Source: Halanaerobiaceae bacterium ANBcell28 (GTDB lineage: Bacteria > Bacillota > Halanaerobiia > Halanaerobiales > DTU029). Taken from it: a stretch of 64,000 bases of DNA. Location of the stretch: the NCBI GenBank assembly GCA_037623315.1, contig JBBJJH010000008.1, forward strand, positions 1 through 64,000. The letters are read 5' to 3'. How positions within the stretch are numbered: position 1 is the stretch's first letter; each line of letters begins with the position of its first letter. The notes below the pieces were generated by a model. The model was given only the letters and a program-made list of their open reading frames with translations, did not search any database and had not been told where the DNA came from. Position numbers and translations under genes: made by a program. Below, in pieces: positions 24,981-34,522 of the stretch.

Positions 24981-26249
24981 TTATATACTCAATTCGTTTA
25001 CATGAAATTGAATATCTTCTGTCACTTTAACAGATATATCTAGTACGCTTTTTTCTAAGATAATTTTTTTCTTCTCAAGCAATACAGGCTTTTCAAAGGA
25101 GATATTAGCTAAGACTTCTACTCTCATACCAGGCCTCACCCCTTCTATATCTATGTATTCAGTAATAGGGTTATTCACTAGCTGATAATATAGAGTAGCA
25201 TCCTTTCCAATATAAGAGATTTGTATATTAATAACTCCCTTTATAAGCACCTTATCATTTAACAATATCGTCTTAAGTTCCTCAAAAGAAGCTTTAATCT
25301 CTTCTAGTTCTTCTACACTTTGATCTAAAGTTAACTCAATTTCATTTTTTATTTTTTCTGTACTTTCACCGATGACTTCAGAAAACATTAGCAAAGCATT
25401 ATTACCAGTTACTACATTTATTTGATGATACTCACTTAACTTTACTCTTATATTCATAATAATGCTTTGACTTAGATTTCTTCCTGAAGAATTTAGATTA
25501 TATTCCAATTCTTCTATTTCAAGATCTATATGAATATCTAATCCTTCTTCTAAACAAGGAATTTCTTCTTTTATTTGAAAAGGAATATCCTCATCTTGGT
25601 GATGTTCAACTCCATCCTCGGCCAAATACAATAAATCTTTGTGGATCTTGCCTGCGATTAGCAAATTACCATCTTTAACACTCGTCTGCAAAATTTCTGT
25701 TTTTGCCTTTATATCGAATACTTCTACCGCCTTAACTGCTAGATTAACGTCATTAAGAATTAAAGAATTAAAAAAATGTTCGGATACTATATGTTTCGCC
25801 TCAACCAGAGGTCCTTTTCCTGTTTCAATCATTAGTTTCTCTAATGATAAGACTTTGATAAAAAACTGCAAGAAAACTTTCTGTTCTAATGAACTCTCAG
25901 AAGTAAACGCTGATAAGATCTGCTCAACTGTAGGCTCTACTAAAACCTCCATTCCAGTATCTGCTCCAGGAATATCTACTACATAATTAAAAGTCATTTC
26001 CTTATATTCTTTATGTATCTTTTTCTGTGTATCTAAATAAAATAGCTGTATTTCTATATTTCCATTTAATATTACACTGTTAGGTATAATTTCCCATTTG
26101 ATGTTTTTTACAGAAACCTTCACATCTCTCAAATTTTCTATTTCTTTTTCGATAGTAAAAGTGATTACTTCCATTCTATTAATAATATTCTCACCAACAA
26201 CAATTTGAGCTTCTATTAACTTAGAGTTTTTTTCTTGCTTAACTGGCAT
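24981..26249 (-). CDS. SPOCS (DUF3794) protein without LysM (paralog 3)
   Basis: A 422-residue protein with three diverged SPOCS modules (about 8-135, 145-280 and 290-418). Each keeps the I-GVRPGM/IPGADTGMEV turn followed by a Val-rich strand and a KVLSLEK/KLSEYHQINVVTG/KVTEDIQFHV end. LysM is absent, so unlike the other two it would not bind peptidoglycan by itself. It probably belongs to the same coat-basement layer. GGGGGGAGGGAT precedes the ATG. Confidence 0.8.
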   Translation of the reverse strand: MPVKQEKNSKLIEAQIVVGENIINRMEVITFTIEKEIENLRDVKVSVKNIKWEIIPNSVILNGNIEIQLFYLDTQKKIHKEYKEMTFNYVVDIPGADTGMEVLVEPTVEQILSAFTSESSLEQKVFLQFFIKVLSLEKLMIETGKGPLVEAKHIVSEHFFNSLILNDVNLAVKAVEVFDIKAKTEILQTSVKDGNLLIAGKIHKDLLYLAEDGVEHHQDEDIPFQIKEEIPCLEEGLDIHIDLEIEELEYNLNSSGRNLSQSIIMNIRVKLSEYHQINVVTGNNALLMFSEVIGESTEKIKNEIELTLDQSVEELEEIKASFEELKTILLNDKVLIKGVINIQISYIGKDATLYYQLVNNPITEYIDIEGVRPGMRVEVLANISFEKPVLLEKKKIILEKSVLDISVKVTEDIQFHVNELSI

Positions 26250-26288
26250 ATCCCTCCCCCCTTATTATCAATATTTTTCATTACATTA

Positions 26289-26318
26289 TATAATATGGTT
26301 ATGCCAGAAAAGCGTGAA
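26289..26318 (-). promoter_or_regulatory. Sigma-K-like promoter of SPOCS paralog 3
   Basis: TTCAC (26314-26318), 16 bp, CATATTATA (26289-26297) on the minus strand; fits AC-N16-CATAnnnTA. Confidence 0.6.
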
Positions 26319-26340
26319 AAAAATATATTGTAGCTAATTA

Positions 26341-27108
26341 TTACTCTGTTGGATCTGGACTATCAATAAATAATTGAACTATCATAAATCTGGAACTACT
26401 ACCTTGAATAATACCAATACCTACTCTATCATACCTAGAAGTTAAAATATTTTCTCTATGATCAGGACTATCCATTAAAGAGTCAAATGCCTCTTTTATA
26501 GTCTTTGCTTCTGCAAGATTTTCACCAGCAAGAGAATATTTTATATCATTGGCTTGTATCATCTCAAAGGGAGTACCTAGATTTGGGGAATAATGATCAA
26601 AATAATCATATTCAATCATATCTACTGCTTTTTTTCTAGCCAATTGCATTAAAGGTATATCAATCTGTAAAGGTCTTAAACCCTGTTCTTGTCTAGCCTC
26701 ATTAACTAATCTTAACATTTCAAATTCTTCTGAAGTAACATTTTCATTATATATAATATTTTGCCCATCACTATCATAGCTTGAATCATATCCTATTTCA
26801 TCAAATTCAAGGGAACTAGAATTATCTTCTATTTCTTCTTCGTGGAGATTTTCTTCATTACTTCTTCCTCCTAAATTTAAAGCTCTTTGTATCGTGGAAG
26901 TAATATAATCATCCCCTCCACTAGAACCAGTCATTAAGTTTATAACCCATAACATAATAAACCCTTTAAAAACTGTCAAAATACTACCCCTATTGTCTTC
27001 CCAAAAACTAGCTTGAGCCTGTTGAGAAAATATAGCAATAGAAAAAATATTAAAAAATATAATAACAGCAAGAAATAAAGCGATTTTTTTAGATTTAAAA
27101 GATCTCAA
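26341..27108 (-). CDS. Secreted CAP/SCP-domain protein (YkwD-like)
   Basis: A 255-residue protein with an N-terminal signal or membrane anchor (about 8-33), a second hydrophobic stretch near 45-60, a Ser/Asp/Glu-rich linker and a CAP domain (about 130-252). CAP hallmarks seen are MLRLVNEARQEQGLRPL, the YFDHYSP metal/His segment, AGENLAEAKT and DSPDHRENILTSRYDRVGIGI. Many spore-formers place CAP proteins in the coat; the biochemical role is unknown. The start is a TTG with GGAGGTGA 6 nt upstream. Confidence 0.85.
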   Translation of the reverse strand: MRSFKSKKIALFLAVIIFFNIFSIAIFSQQAQASFWEDNRGSILTVFKGFIMLWVINLMTGSSGGDDYITSTIQRALNLGGRSNEENLHEEEIEDNSSSLEFDEIGYDSSYDSDGQNIIYNENVTSEEFEMLRLVNEARQEQGLRPLQIDIPLMQLARKKAVDMIEYDYFDHYSPNLGTPFEMIQANDIKYSLAGENLAEAKTIKEAFDSLMDSPDHRENILTSRYDRVGIGIIQGSSSRFMIVQLFIDSPDPTE

Positions 27109-27184
27109 AATAGCTCACCTCCATAATAATTGTTATCATCATTATAACATAAGTCACTGCAGGCTCACTAATGTAATATGTGGC

Positions 27185-27212
27185 AAAAAAAAAGAGTGAA
27201 CTATACTCACTC
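27185..27212 (-). terminator. Terminator of the PspC/LiaF-like operon
   Basis: GAGTGA (27194-27199) pairs with TCACTC (27207-27212), followed on the minus strand by nine T residues. Confidence 0.85.
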
Positions 27213-27243
27213 GTAATTTCTCATCAATATATTTTAAGAATCT

Positions 27244-28173
27244 TTAATAAAAATTTATACTACTTTTACTTACTGGACTATTTATTTCAATCTCTAAAGC
27301 ATTTTCATCACTTTTAAAATTTTTACTATGATAAGTATTGTCTGCTCCCTTTATTAAGCCTTGATCACTAAAATTATTCTGCCTGATAAGTCCAACAGTC
27401 CTTATCTGTACTTCTTTCTCTTCAGGAACAAAAATATCTATATTGCCTGCTGCTGAATTGATTCTTATATTGTCTGCCTCTTCTCCCAATCTAAGTTTCA
27501 GATTTCCAGCCCCACTATTCACTGTTAAGTTAGATATAAGATGACTTCCTAAATCCAAATCAAAATCACCAGCACCAGCATTAACTTGTATGGACAAAGG
27601 TAATTGAGGTTTTAAATTAATAGTCCAATCATTACGAGCAGAGAAATTGAAACGATTCCTGCTTCTCTCAAATTCTTTAATAGAAAAATAAGCTATTCTA
27701 TTTTCATAGTAATAATTTAATTCAGGAACTTTATCAGCATATTGTAATTTTGCTTCATAAACATTATTTGCATCAACTTCTCCTATAATAAGTCTTCCTG
27801 CCCCTAAATTTAAGGTCACGTACATTTTTTCAAGTTCTGAGCCATAAGGCATTTCACGATTATAAGTTTCCAAAGGAGATCTAAAAGCAAAGTAAGGTCT
27901 ATAAGTATATTCATAACGACTATACCCGGTTCCACCATCAACTAAAAACAAAGCTAATATAGCAAAAACAAGCACAAGAGAAGTAAGCCACCATAATTTG
28001 GTATTTTTAAAAATAATATTTAATCCTATCAAAATAATTATCACTGGCCAAAAATCCAGAAGAAGCCTCCAATTAAAACCTCTAACTAAGCCTAACGTAT
28101 TTAGCAAAAATAAAATCCCTAGGCCTATTAATAAAATTCCAGCTGATATTTGAGATCTATTTTCCTTACTCAT
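27244..28173 (-). CDS. LiaF-like membrane protein (four helices plus beta-helical toast-rack domain)
   Basis: A 309-residue protein with about four helices near residues 8-100 (a DUF5668-like hairpin ILLIGLGILFLLNTLGL, then two more) and a C-terminal repeat-rich beta domain. In that domain AGAGDFDLDLG, SGAGNLKLRLG and SAAGNIDIFVP recur, as in toast-rack/DUF4097 proteins such as LiaF. These act as envelope-stress sensors or regulators. I chose the ATG at 28171-28173, which overlaps the end of the PspC gene by 8 nt (AAGGGGG 9 nt upstream); an ATG 33 nt earlier lies inside that gene. No LiaRS pair is next to it. Confidence 0.75.
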   Translation of the reverse strand: MSKENRSQISAGILLIGLGILFLLNTLGLVRGFNWRLLLDFWPVIIILIGLNIIFKNTKLWWLTSLVLVFAILALFLVDGGTGYSRYEYTYRPYFAFRSPLETYNREMPYGSELEKMYVTLNLGAGRLIIGEVDANNVYEAKLQYADKVPELNYYYENRIAYFSIKEFERSRNRFNFSARNDWTINLKPQLPLSIQVNAGAGDFDLDLGSHLISNLTVNSGAGNLKLRLGEEADNIRINSAAGNIDIFVPEEKEVQIRTVGLIRQNNFSDQGLIKGADNTYHSKNFKSDENALEIEINSPVSKSSINFY

Positions 28174-28645
28174 CACCCTTAACCCCCTTAAGAAGTAAAT
28201 AAACACCTAGAGCAACTAATAATATTGGCCAAAAAATTTCCCTACGGAAACGAGGTAACCAGTGATCAATTAAAAATAAAGATCCAAAAGCGATTAATAT
28301 TATACCTATAATAGCATGTTTTTTCTCGTTGTTTTTAGACTCAGAAGAATTCTTTTCACTTTTTGATTCTTGAACACTAGGATCATCAACTATCTCACCT
28401 TCAAGAACTTGCTCTTCGTTAACATTATTATGAGAGTCTTTATTTGATCCTGAGAAAGACTTTTCTGGAATGATAATCCAGGGTATTATATATGCTAAAA
28501 TTCCTACACCATTTGGGCTCAATAAAAATAATAAAAAAACTAATCTAACTATTGTTGAATCGATATCAAAATATTCTGCTATTCCTCCACATACACCAGC
28601 AATTATTTTATCATCTCTAGACCTATATATTTTTTTTCTTGCCAT
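28166..28645 (-). CDS. PspC-domain envelope-stress protein
   Basis: A 159-residue protein with an N-terminal PspC domain (about 1-60: RSRDDKIIAGVCGGIAEYFDIDSTIVRL, then a membrane helix), a charged Ser/Glu/Lys linker and two C-terminal helices (about 110-155) of the DUF5668/LiaI type. PspC proteins sense membrane stress. GGGGGAG is 7 nt before the ATG. It is the first gene of a two-gene operon with the LiaF-like gene. Confidence 0.85.
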   Translation of the reverse strand: MARKKIYRSRDDKIIAGVCGGIAEYFDIDSTIVRLVFLLFLLSPNGVGILAYIIPWIIIPEKSFSGSNKDSHNNVNEEQVLEGEIVDDPSVQESKSEKNSSESKNNEKKHAIIGIILIAFGSLFLIDHWLPRFRREIFWPILLVALGVYLLLKGVKGDE

Positions 28646-28911
28646 TACTATCTCCCCCTTATTTTCTCCATAATAAATATATATTTATATACCTTATAAT
28701 TATATAACTATTATTAGTTTTTAGCAAATACTAAGTTAAAACGCTTTCATAATCTCCTTCATAATAAGAGTGTATATACAGAGAGTATATATTTTTAAAT
28801 ATAATATAATAAGTGAAGGAAATTAGTAACATTACTAGAATAATAAAATATAAGCACATATAGAAAAAATATAAATATATTAAGCAACTATAAAAGGAGT
28901 AGTGATCATCA

Positions 28912-29976
28912 ATGAAATTTTATCCGTTTAAATTTAAGCCAATTTATAAAGAAAAAATCTGGGGTGGTAATAAACTACTTACTTTTTTCAAGCGTGTTTT
29001 AGCAAAAAAAAATATAGGTGAGAGTTGGGAAGTAGCAGCACATGAAAATGGAAGTAGTATTATAAGTAATGGTAACTATCAAGGTACAAATATTAGTACT
29101 TTATATAAGAAGTACCCAAAAGAAATATTAGGCGAAAAAAGCAGCTATAATGATTTAGAAAACTTTCCTCTTCTAATTAAAATACTAGATGCCAACGATA
29201 AACTTTCAGTTCAGGTTCATCCTGATGATGAATATGCTCAAAGAGAAGAAGGCGAACCTGGCAAAACAGAAATGTGGTATATACTTGATGCAAAAGAAAA
29301 TGCTAAATTAGTCTATGGCATAAAGGAAAATACTGATAAAGAAAGCTTTAAAAAATCTATAGAGGATGGAACACTGGAGAAATACCTTAATGAAATAAAA
29401 GTAGAAAAAGGAGATGTAATCTTTATACCATCTGGAACAATACATGCTATTGAAGATGGTATATTATTAGCAGAGATTCAACAAAACTCTGATACCACTT
29501 ACCGTGTTTATGATTGGAATAGAACCGATTCAAAGGGTAATTCCCGGGAACTTCATGTTGAAAAGGCCCTTGAGGTTACTAACTTCCAACAGGACATAAG
29601 CAAAGCGAAATCTACCCCTTTGCGAAAGCAAATGGACGGGTATATCCGAAGTTTTCTGGTAGCCTGCCACTATTTTATAACTGAGAAGATTGAAGTACAA
29701 AAAGAGTATAGTATTGCTCCCAGCGGAAATAGACCCTATATACTTATGAATATTAGTGGACAGGCAAGTATCAATTACGAAGATCTTAGCTATAGCTTTA
29801 ACCCAGGCGATACCTTCTTCTTACCCGCCTCACTAAATAATGTAAGAATAGATGGCGAGGTAGAGTTCCTCTTATCTTATCTCCCATCTACGAAAGAAGA
29901 ATTTGTTCAGGAACTGAAGAATATGGAGTTTAGCCAGCAAGAAATCGAAAATCTAGCAGGCCTAAAAGACTGGTAA
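28912..29976 (+). CDS. manA: Mannose-6-phosphate isomerase, type I
   Basis: Interconverts fructose-6-P and mannose-6-P in the cytoplasm. The 354-residue protein has the Zn site residues in VQVHPDDEYA, a Glu in KTEMWYIL and His in IPSGTIHAIEDG, plus the catalytic Arg region YRVYDWNR. It is of the shorter Firmicute class. AAGGAG lies 12 nt before the ATG. It is alone on the plus strand. No mannose uptake gene is near, so it may feed surface polysaccharide or mannitol metabolism. Confidence 0.93.
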   Translation: MKFYPFKFKPIYKEKIWGGNKLLTFFKRVLAKKNIGESWEVAAHENGSSIISNGNYQGTNISTLYKKYPKEILGEKSSYNDLENFPLLIKILDANDKLSVQVHPDDEYAQREEGEPGKTEMWYILDAKENAKLVYGIKENTDKESFKKSIEDGTLEKYLNEIKVEKGDVIFIPSGTIHAIEDGILLAEIQQNSDTTYRVYDWNRTDSKGNSRELHVEKALEVTNFQQDISKAKSTPLRKQMDGYIRSFLVACHYFITEKIEVQKEYSIAPSGNRPYILMNISGQASINYEDLSYSFNPGDTFFLPASLNNVRIDGEVEFLLSYLPSTKEEFVQELKNMEFSQQEIENLAGLKDW

Positions 29977-29985
29977 AAAGAAAAA

Positions 29986-30014
29986 ACCAAACAGGGGACG
30001 GTTCTGCGTTTGGT
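29986..30014. repeat. REP-like hairpin, copy 1
   Basis: A 29-bp element: ACCAAAC, then a 15-nt GC-rich loop containing GGGGACGGTTCT, then GTTTGGT. An exact reverse-complement copy is at 46713-46741. Its position 10 nt after the manA stop suggests a role as a transcript end. The GGGGACGGTTC core resembles REP sequences mobilised by IS200-like (RAYT) transposases. Confidence 0.7.
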
Positions 30015-30079
30015 TTCTCAATTCAAGCCGATTTAACTAAATACAGTTGCTTTAACTAATTAAAATTGACTTTTATTTC

Positions 30080-30112
30080 AAGGAACCCCTCATCCCGAGG
30101 AGGTTCCTTTTT
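30080..30112 (+). terminator. Terminator between manA and phoU-1
   Basis: AAGGAACC (30080-30087) pairs with GGTTCCTT (30102-30109), with an inner CTC/GAG stem. On the plus strand it is followed by TTTTTC; the reverse tail is weaker. Confidence 0.8.
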
Positions 30113-30120
30113 CATATATT

Positions 30121-30768
30121 TTAATAATGCTCATATTCACCATTAACCAGATAAATTACTCTTTCACAAATATTTGTAGAGTGATCGCCGATTCGTTCAA
30201 GAAACCTACTTACAAACATTAATGCAGTAGCCTGCTTGATAGTTTTTTGATCTTCCAACATAAAAGAAATTAACTCTCGTAAAATCTGACAATCTAGAAT
30301 ATCTATTTCTTCATCTTCTCTTGCTATTTGTTTAGCCAATTCAATATCCATATTCACAAAAGCATCCAGGCTCTGGTGAAGTCTCCTAATAGCTATTTCT
30401 CCCATTCTAGGTATATCTATTAATGGCTTAATTAATTCTTCTTGCCCTATTTCTAATACCTGTTCAGCAATATTAGAGGCATGATCCCCCATCCGTTCTA
30501 AATCAGTTACAAATTTAGAAATGACCAAAATTAAACGCAAGTCTTTTGCTACTGGCTGTTGTAAAGCAATTAATTTAGTGCATTTCTCTTCCACGCTTAA
30601 CTCCAATTGATCAATTTTTTCATCATCTTTTTTTACCTGTTTAGCTAAGTCAATATCTCCATTTTGTAAGGCTTTAATACTCTTATCAATTGATTCTTCT
30701 ACTAAACTTGCCATCTTCAATACATCATTTTTTAATTCTTGTAATGATTCATGAAAACTTTGACGCAT
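30121..30768 (-). CDS. phoU: Phosphate signalling protein PhoU (copy 1)
   Basis: PhoU links the Pst transporter to the phosphate two-component system and limits phosphate uptake. The 215-residue protein is a double three-helix bundle. The paired metal sites are seen in DLERMGDHASNI and LERIGDHSTNI. I chose the ATG at 30766-30768, with AAAGGGG 9 nt upstream, rather than a TTG 9 nt earlier; this gives the same length as the other two copies. It ends the first pst operon, 29 nt after pstB. Confidence 0.96.
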   Translation of the reverse strand: MRQSFHESLQELKNDVLKMASLVEESIDKSIKALQNGDIDLAKQVKKDDEKIDQLELSVEEKCTKLIALQQPVAKDLRLILVISKFVTDLERMGDHASNIAEQVLEIGQEELIKPLIDIPRMGEIAIRRLHQSLDAFVNMDIELAKQIAREDEEIDILDCQILRELISFMLEDQKTIKQATALMFVSRFLERIGDHSTNICERVIYLVNGEYEHY

Positions 30769-30797
30769 ATTACTCAACCCCTTTAAAATTAATATCT

Positions 30798-31562
30798 CTA
30801 ACCAAAACGTCCTGTTATATAATCTTCTGTTCTTTTTTGTTCTGGTCTTTCAAATATTTTTGTGGTTTCACCAAACTCTATCATTTCTCCCATTAGGAAA
30901 AAGGCAGTATAATCAGAAACTCTAGCTGCTTGCTGCATGCTATGTGTAACAATTACAATAGTATAATTCTCTTTTAAATTCTCAATAAGGTCTTCAATCT
31001 TAGCTGTTGCAATTGGATCTAGGGCTGAGCTAGGTTCATCCATCAGTAAAACATCAGGGTTTACTGCTAAAGCCCTGGCAATACATAGCCTCTGTTGTTG
31101 TCCACCAGAAATACCCATAGCCGACTGGTCTAATCTATCTTTTACTTCATCCCAGAGAGCTGCCTTTTTTAAACTTTCCTCAACAATCTGATCAAGCTTC
31201 TCTTTATTACGGACTCCATGAGCCTTTGGGCCATAAGCAACATTATTATATATACTTTTAGGAAAAGGATTAGGTTTTTGAAAGACCATTCCTACATTTT
31301 TTCTTAGTTCAACAACATCTATATCTTTTCCATAGATGTTTTGAGAATTGATACTGACATTTCCTTCTACCTTTGTACCCTCAATTAAGTCATTCATTCT
31401 ATTTAGCACTCGTAAAAAAGTAGATTTACCACAACCTGAAGGTCCAATTAATGCTGTCACTTTATTATTATATACTTCTAAATTAATATTTTTTAATGCC
31501 TGGAATTTATTATAATAGAAATCCAGGTTTTCAACTTTTATTTTAGTCTTGCTATCATTCAT
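30798..31562 (-). CDS. pstB: Phosphate ABC transporter ATP-binding protein PstB (copy 1)
   Basis: The ATPase of high-affinity phosphate import. The 254-residue protein has Walker A GPSGCGKS, the ABC signature SGGQQQRLC, Walker [12 protein letters not shown] and the H-loop VTHSMQQA. The extended structured repeat A (31609-31733) separates it from pstA-1 by 155 nt, unlike the 19-nt gap in the second operon. AGAGGAGGA precedes the ATG. Confidence 0.97.
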   Translation of the reverse strand: MNDSKTKIKVENLDFYYNKFQALKNINLEVYNNKVTALIGPSGCGKSTFLRVLNRMNDLIEGTKVEGNVSINSQNIYGKDIDVVELRKNVGMVFQKPNPFPKSIYNNVAYGPKAHGVRNKEKLDQIVEESLKKAALWDEVKDRLDQSAMGISGGQQQRLCIARALAVNPDVLLMDEPSSALDPIATAKIEDLIENLKENYTIVIVTHSMQQAARVSDYTAFFLMGEMIEFGETTKIFERPEQKRTEDYITGRFG

Positions 31563-31608
31563 AAAAACATCCTCCTCTTTTTCTAACTATTTCTTCTTTC
31601 TAAATTTG

Positions 31609-31733
31609 CCCGATAGCTAACTGCCGCTATACTATCTCTTCTTTAAATGGGAGTAAGCGGCACTAAGCTCCTGGATTCGTTTTGCTAAGTATCAGTGTAA
31701 ATACTATACCACTGATACTAAGAACGCACTTTA
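31609..31733 (-). repeat. Structured repeat element A (pstA-1/pstB-1)
   Basis: About 125 bp. The minus-strand sequence begins AAAGTGCGTTCTTAG, which supplies the last codons (KVRS) and stop of pstA-1. It has a distal hairpin (AGTATCAGTG, 31688-31697 with 31710-31719), a conserved linker reading TTTTGC... on the opposite strand (ACGAATCCAGGAG on this one) and a second stem TGCCGCT (31622-31628 with 31656-31662). Element B (34712-34840) matches it in sequence and fold, with compensatory base changes. There is no T tract. Confidence 0.75.
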
Positions 31734-32602
31734 TACCTTATATACATAGCAGTGAGATTCATTAAAAGAACCAGAGCAATCAATACCAGAGCTGTTCCAT
31801 AAGCAATTGGGCGCACCCGGGCAATACTATGATGCTGTGTAGCTAATATATATAAGTGATAGGGCAAAGCCATAAATTGACTTGATAAAGACTGTGGTAA
31901 ACGGGGAAGAAAAAATGCCGCTCCTGTGAATAGAATCGGAGCTGTTTCTCCAGCAGCCCTTGATAAACCCAAAATAGCACCAGTGATAATACCTGGAATA
32001 GCATAAGGCAATACGTTTGTCCTGATCATATACCATTTAGGTACACCCAATGCTAAAGAACCCTGTCGATAGGAATCAGAAACTGCTTTTAGGGCTTCCT
32101 CACTGGCAGTAATGGTTACAGGTAAAGTCATCAAGCCTAAAGTAAAACCAGCAGATAAAAGAGAAGTTCCAAAATTTAAATGCTTTACAAATAAAGCCAG
32201 ACCAAACAAACCGTACACAATTGAAGGAACACCAGCCAGATTGCGAATAGCCATTCTTATAATACGGGTTAATCTACCCTTCTTAGCATATTCATTTAAA
32301 TAAATAGCTGCACAAACACCTACTGGAACAGCAATAGCAGCAGTTAACATTGTTACAAATACTGTACCAACAATAGCCGGCCAAATTCCACCAGCGGTCA
32401 TGCCATCCCGTGGGGCACTACTTATAAATTCCCAGGAGATAACTGAACTCCCTTTAGTGAAGATATCATATAAGATTATTGCTAAAACTATTAATACAAT
32501 AATAGTGGCTAGTCTTAAAAGGTAAAAACCTAGCTTATTTTTTATAAAATCAAAGACATCCTTTGAAGATGATCTATTTTCTTTATTTAATAGAATTTTC
32601 AT
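31718..32602 (-). CDS. pstA: Phosphate ABC transporter permease PstA (copy 1)
   Basis: One of the two membrane subunits of the Pst importer, 294 residues and six helices. The permease EAA loop 'EEALKAVSDSYRQGSLALGVPKW' is present. It overlaps the pstC-1 stop by 1 nt (TAATG), so translation is coupled. Its last four codons lie inside structured repeat A, so the C-terminus KVRS was probably created by insertion of that element. Confidence 0.96.
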   Translation of the reverse strand: MKILLNKENRSSSKDVFDFIKNKLGFYLLRLATIIVLIVLAIILYDIFTKGSSVISWEFISSAPRDGMTAGGIWPAIVGTVFVTMLTAAIAVPVGVCAAIYLNEYAKKGRLTRIIRMAIRNLAGVPSIVYGLFGLALFVKHLNFGTSLLSAGFTLGLMTLPVTITASEEALKAVSDSYRQGSLALGVPKWYMIRTNVLPYAIPGIITGAILGLSRAAGETAPILFTGAAFFLPRLPQSLSSQFMALPYHLYILATQHHSIARVRPIAYGTALVLIALVLLMNLTAMYIRYKVRS

Positions 32603-33513
32603 TAGCTTCCCTCCTCATACCTATGGAGAATCATATCAGATAGCAAATTAACTAAAAATGTCATGATAAACAATACTATTCCTACTGCAAACAAAGAATG
32701 GTAATGTGTTGTATTAAAGGGCACTTCACCTAATTCAATTGCTATCGTAGCTGTCATAGTTCGTATTGATGAAAATATAGATTCAGGAAAACGGGGAACA
32801 TTACCTGTAGCCATTAAAACTGTCATCGTTTCCCCAATTGCTCTCCCCATGCCTAACATGATTGCAGCAAGAATACCTGATAATGCTGCAGGTACTATTA
32901 CCTTAACCAGGGTATGCCATTTACTTACACCTAAGGCTAATGAAGCCTCTCTATATTCATCAGGTACTGAAGTAATTGCATCTTCAGAAATACTAATAAT
33001 CGTTGGCAAAGCCATAACACCTAAAAGTATAGATCCTGTCAAAGCATTAAGTCCATTACTCAGATTAAAAACACGAGCTACAATAGGACCTAACAAAACA
33101 ATCCCCAGAAAACCAACAACAACAGAGGGAATACTAGCTAGTATTTCTATAACTGGCTTCAAGATCTCTCTTTCTCTAGGACCAGCTACTTCAGCCAGAT
33201 AGGCTGCAGTAGCTACTCCTATAGGGATAGAAATTAACAAAGCACCAATAGTAACCATCAAAGTACTTACAACTTGACTAAGGATACCATATGATGGCAG
33301 CTTATAAGCACTTGGATTCCACCTTTTTGTAGTTAAAAACTCTCTAATACTTACCTCTCGAAATGTAGGTAGTCCTTCTGACAAAAGCAAATAGAAAATG
33401 CCTACTAGTACAAAGATTGCTATCAATCCATTAAAAAGAAAAAACAATTTTATAATTTTTTCTTTATATTTTCGTCTTTTAGTTTTCTTATCTATTTTGT
33501 AAACTTTGCTCAT
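32602..33513 (-). CDS. pstC: Phosphate ABC transporter permease PstC (copy 1)
   Basis: Partner permease of PstA, about 303 residues with a basic N-terminus, six helices and the EAA loop 'EDAITSVPDEYREASLALGVSKW'. I prefer the ATG at 33511-33513 because AAGGAAGGG then lies 6 nt away; an ATG two codons earlier is nearly on top of the site. A hairpin separates it from pstS-1. Confidence 0.95.
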   Translation of the reverse strand: MSKVYKIDKKTKRRKYKEKIIKLFFLFNGLIAIFVLVGIFYLLLSEGLPTFREVSIREFLTTKRWNPSAYKLPSYGILSQVVSTLMVTIGALLISIPIGVATAAYLAEVAGPREREILKPVIEILASIPSVVVGFLGIVLLGPIVARVFNLSNGLNALTGSILLGVMALPTIISISEDAITSVPDEYREASLALGVSKWHTLVKVIVPAALSGILAAIMLGMGRAIGETMTVLMATGNVPRFPESIFSSIRTMTATIAIELGEVPFNTTHYHSLFAVGIVLFIMTFLVNLLSDMILHRYEEGS

Positions 33514-33570
33514 TTTCATCCCTTCCTTAAATTAATTAAGATAATATAAACCACTAATAATTTTCTCTGA

Positions 33571-33600
33571 AGACCATTAGGTCTTATAAACCTAAGGTCT
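33571..33600 (-). terminator. pstS-1/pstC-1 intercistronic hairpin
   Basis: AGACCTTAGG pairs with CCTAA(T)GGTCT around a 9-nt loop, beginning in the last codons of pstS-1. No T tract follows, so it is more likely to stabilise the pstS part of the message than to terminate. Confidence 0.55.
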
Positions 33601-34483
33601 GATTATTTTGTGCTCTATATTCTGGATTAATCGGATAAAAACCAGCATTTACAGCAGTTTCCTGTCCTTGCTCAGCAATTATAAATAAAATATAATCTAA
33701 TATTTCACCCTCAGGTATACCATTGGTATAATTAAACAAAGGTCTAGCTATAGGATAAGCTCCACTCTCTACATTAGCAGCTACTAAAGGAGATGCAGCC
33801 TCAGAATTTTCATCTACAGCTATCTTTAATACCCTTAAACCATCCACTACTTGATCATCATCAACGGTATAACCTATACCACCATATCCGATGGCAGCAT
33901 TATCATTAATAACACCCTCAATAATTTGTGCAGTACCATTCATTCTTTTCACAGCGTCAGAAAAATCTGCCTTAAGCACAGCTTCTCTAAAGTAAACAAA
34001 GGTACCTGAATTACTTTGTCTGCCATACATTGAAATCGTTCTATCTGGACCGCCAAGCTCAGACCAGTTGCTAATATCTCCTCTAAAAATTGCACCAACC
34101 TGGTCCATTGTTAATTCACTTATAGGAATACTATCGTTTACAAATACAGCTAGACCATCCATAGCAATTGCTATTTCAACTGGTTCAACTCCATTATCAC
34201 GTGCCTGTCTTATTTCCGTATCTGACATGTCCCTGGAAGAATTAGCTATATCTACCCGGTTGTCTATCATTGCTGCAATCCCTGTACCTGAACCTCCACC
34301 TGTAACAGAAATACTAACCTGATCATTATTTTCCATATATGCCTCTGCCAGTCGTTGTCCTAAATTCACCATTGTATCAGAACCACGCACTTCGATATTT
34401 GACTGCTCAGTATTATCACACCCTACAACAAAAAACATTAACACTAAAATTGAAAATACTAATACAACTTTTTTAATTAACAT
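33584..34483 (-). CDS. pstS: Phosphate-binding lipoprotein PstS (copy 1)
   Basis: Extracellular phosphate receptor of the importer, 299 residues. The signal peptide ends in a lipobox (VVGC, Cys22), so it is lipid-anchored. The phosphate-site motifs RGSDTMVNLGQ, TGGGSGTGIAAM and RQSNSGTFVYF are conserved. Start ATG at 34481-34483 has GGGAGAGG 7 nt upstream; a TTG 21 nt earlier was rejected. A six-box PHO array lies 40 nt upstream. Confidence 0.95.
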   Translation of the reverse strand: MLIKKVVLVFSILVLMFFVVGCDNTEQSNIEVRGSDTMVNLGQRLAEAYMENNDQVSISVTGGGSGTGIAAMIDNRVDIANSSRDMSDTEIRQARDNGVEPVEIAIAMDGLAVFVNDSIPISELTMDQVGAIFRGDISNWSELGGPDRTISMYGRQSNSGTFVYFREAVLKADFSDAVKRMNGTAQIIEGVINDNAAIGYGGIGYTVDDDQVVDGLRVLKIAVDENSEAASPLVAANVESGAYPIARPLFNYTNGIPEGEILDYILFIIAEQGQETAVNAGFYPINPEYRAQNNQTLGL

Positions 34484-34522
34484 ATTATATCCTCTCCCTT
34501 CCAAATAAGGATAACAGACTTA

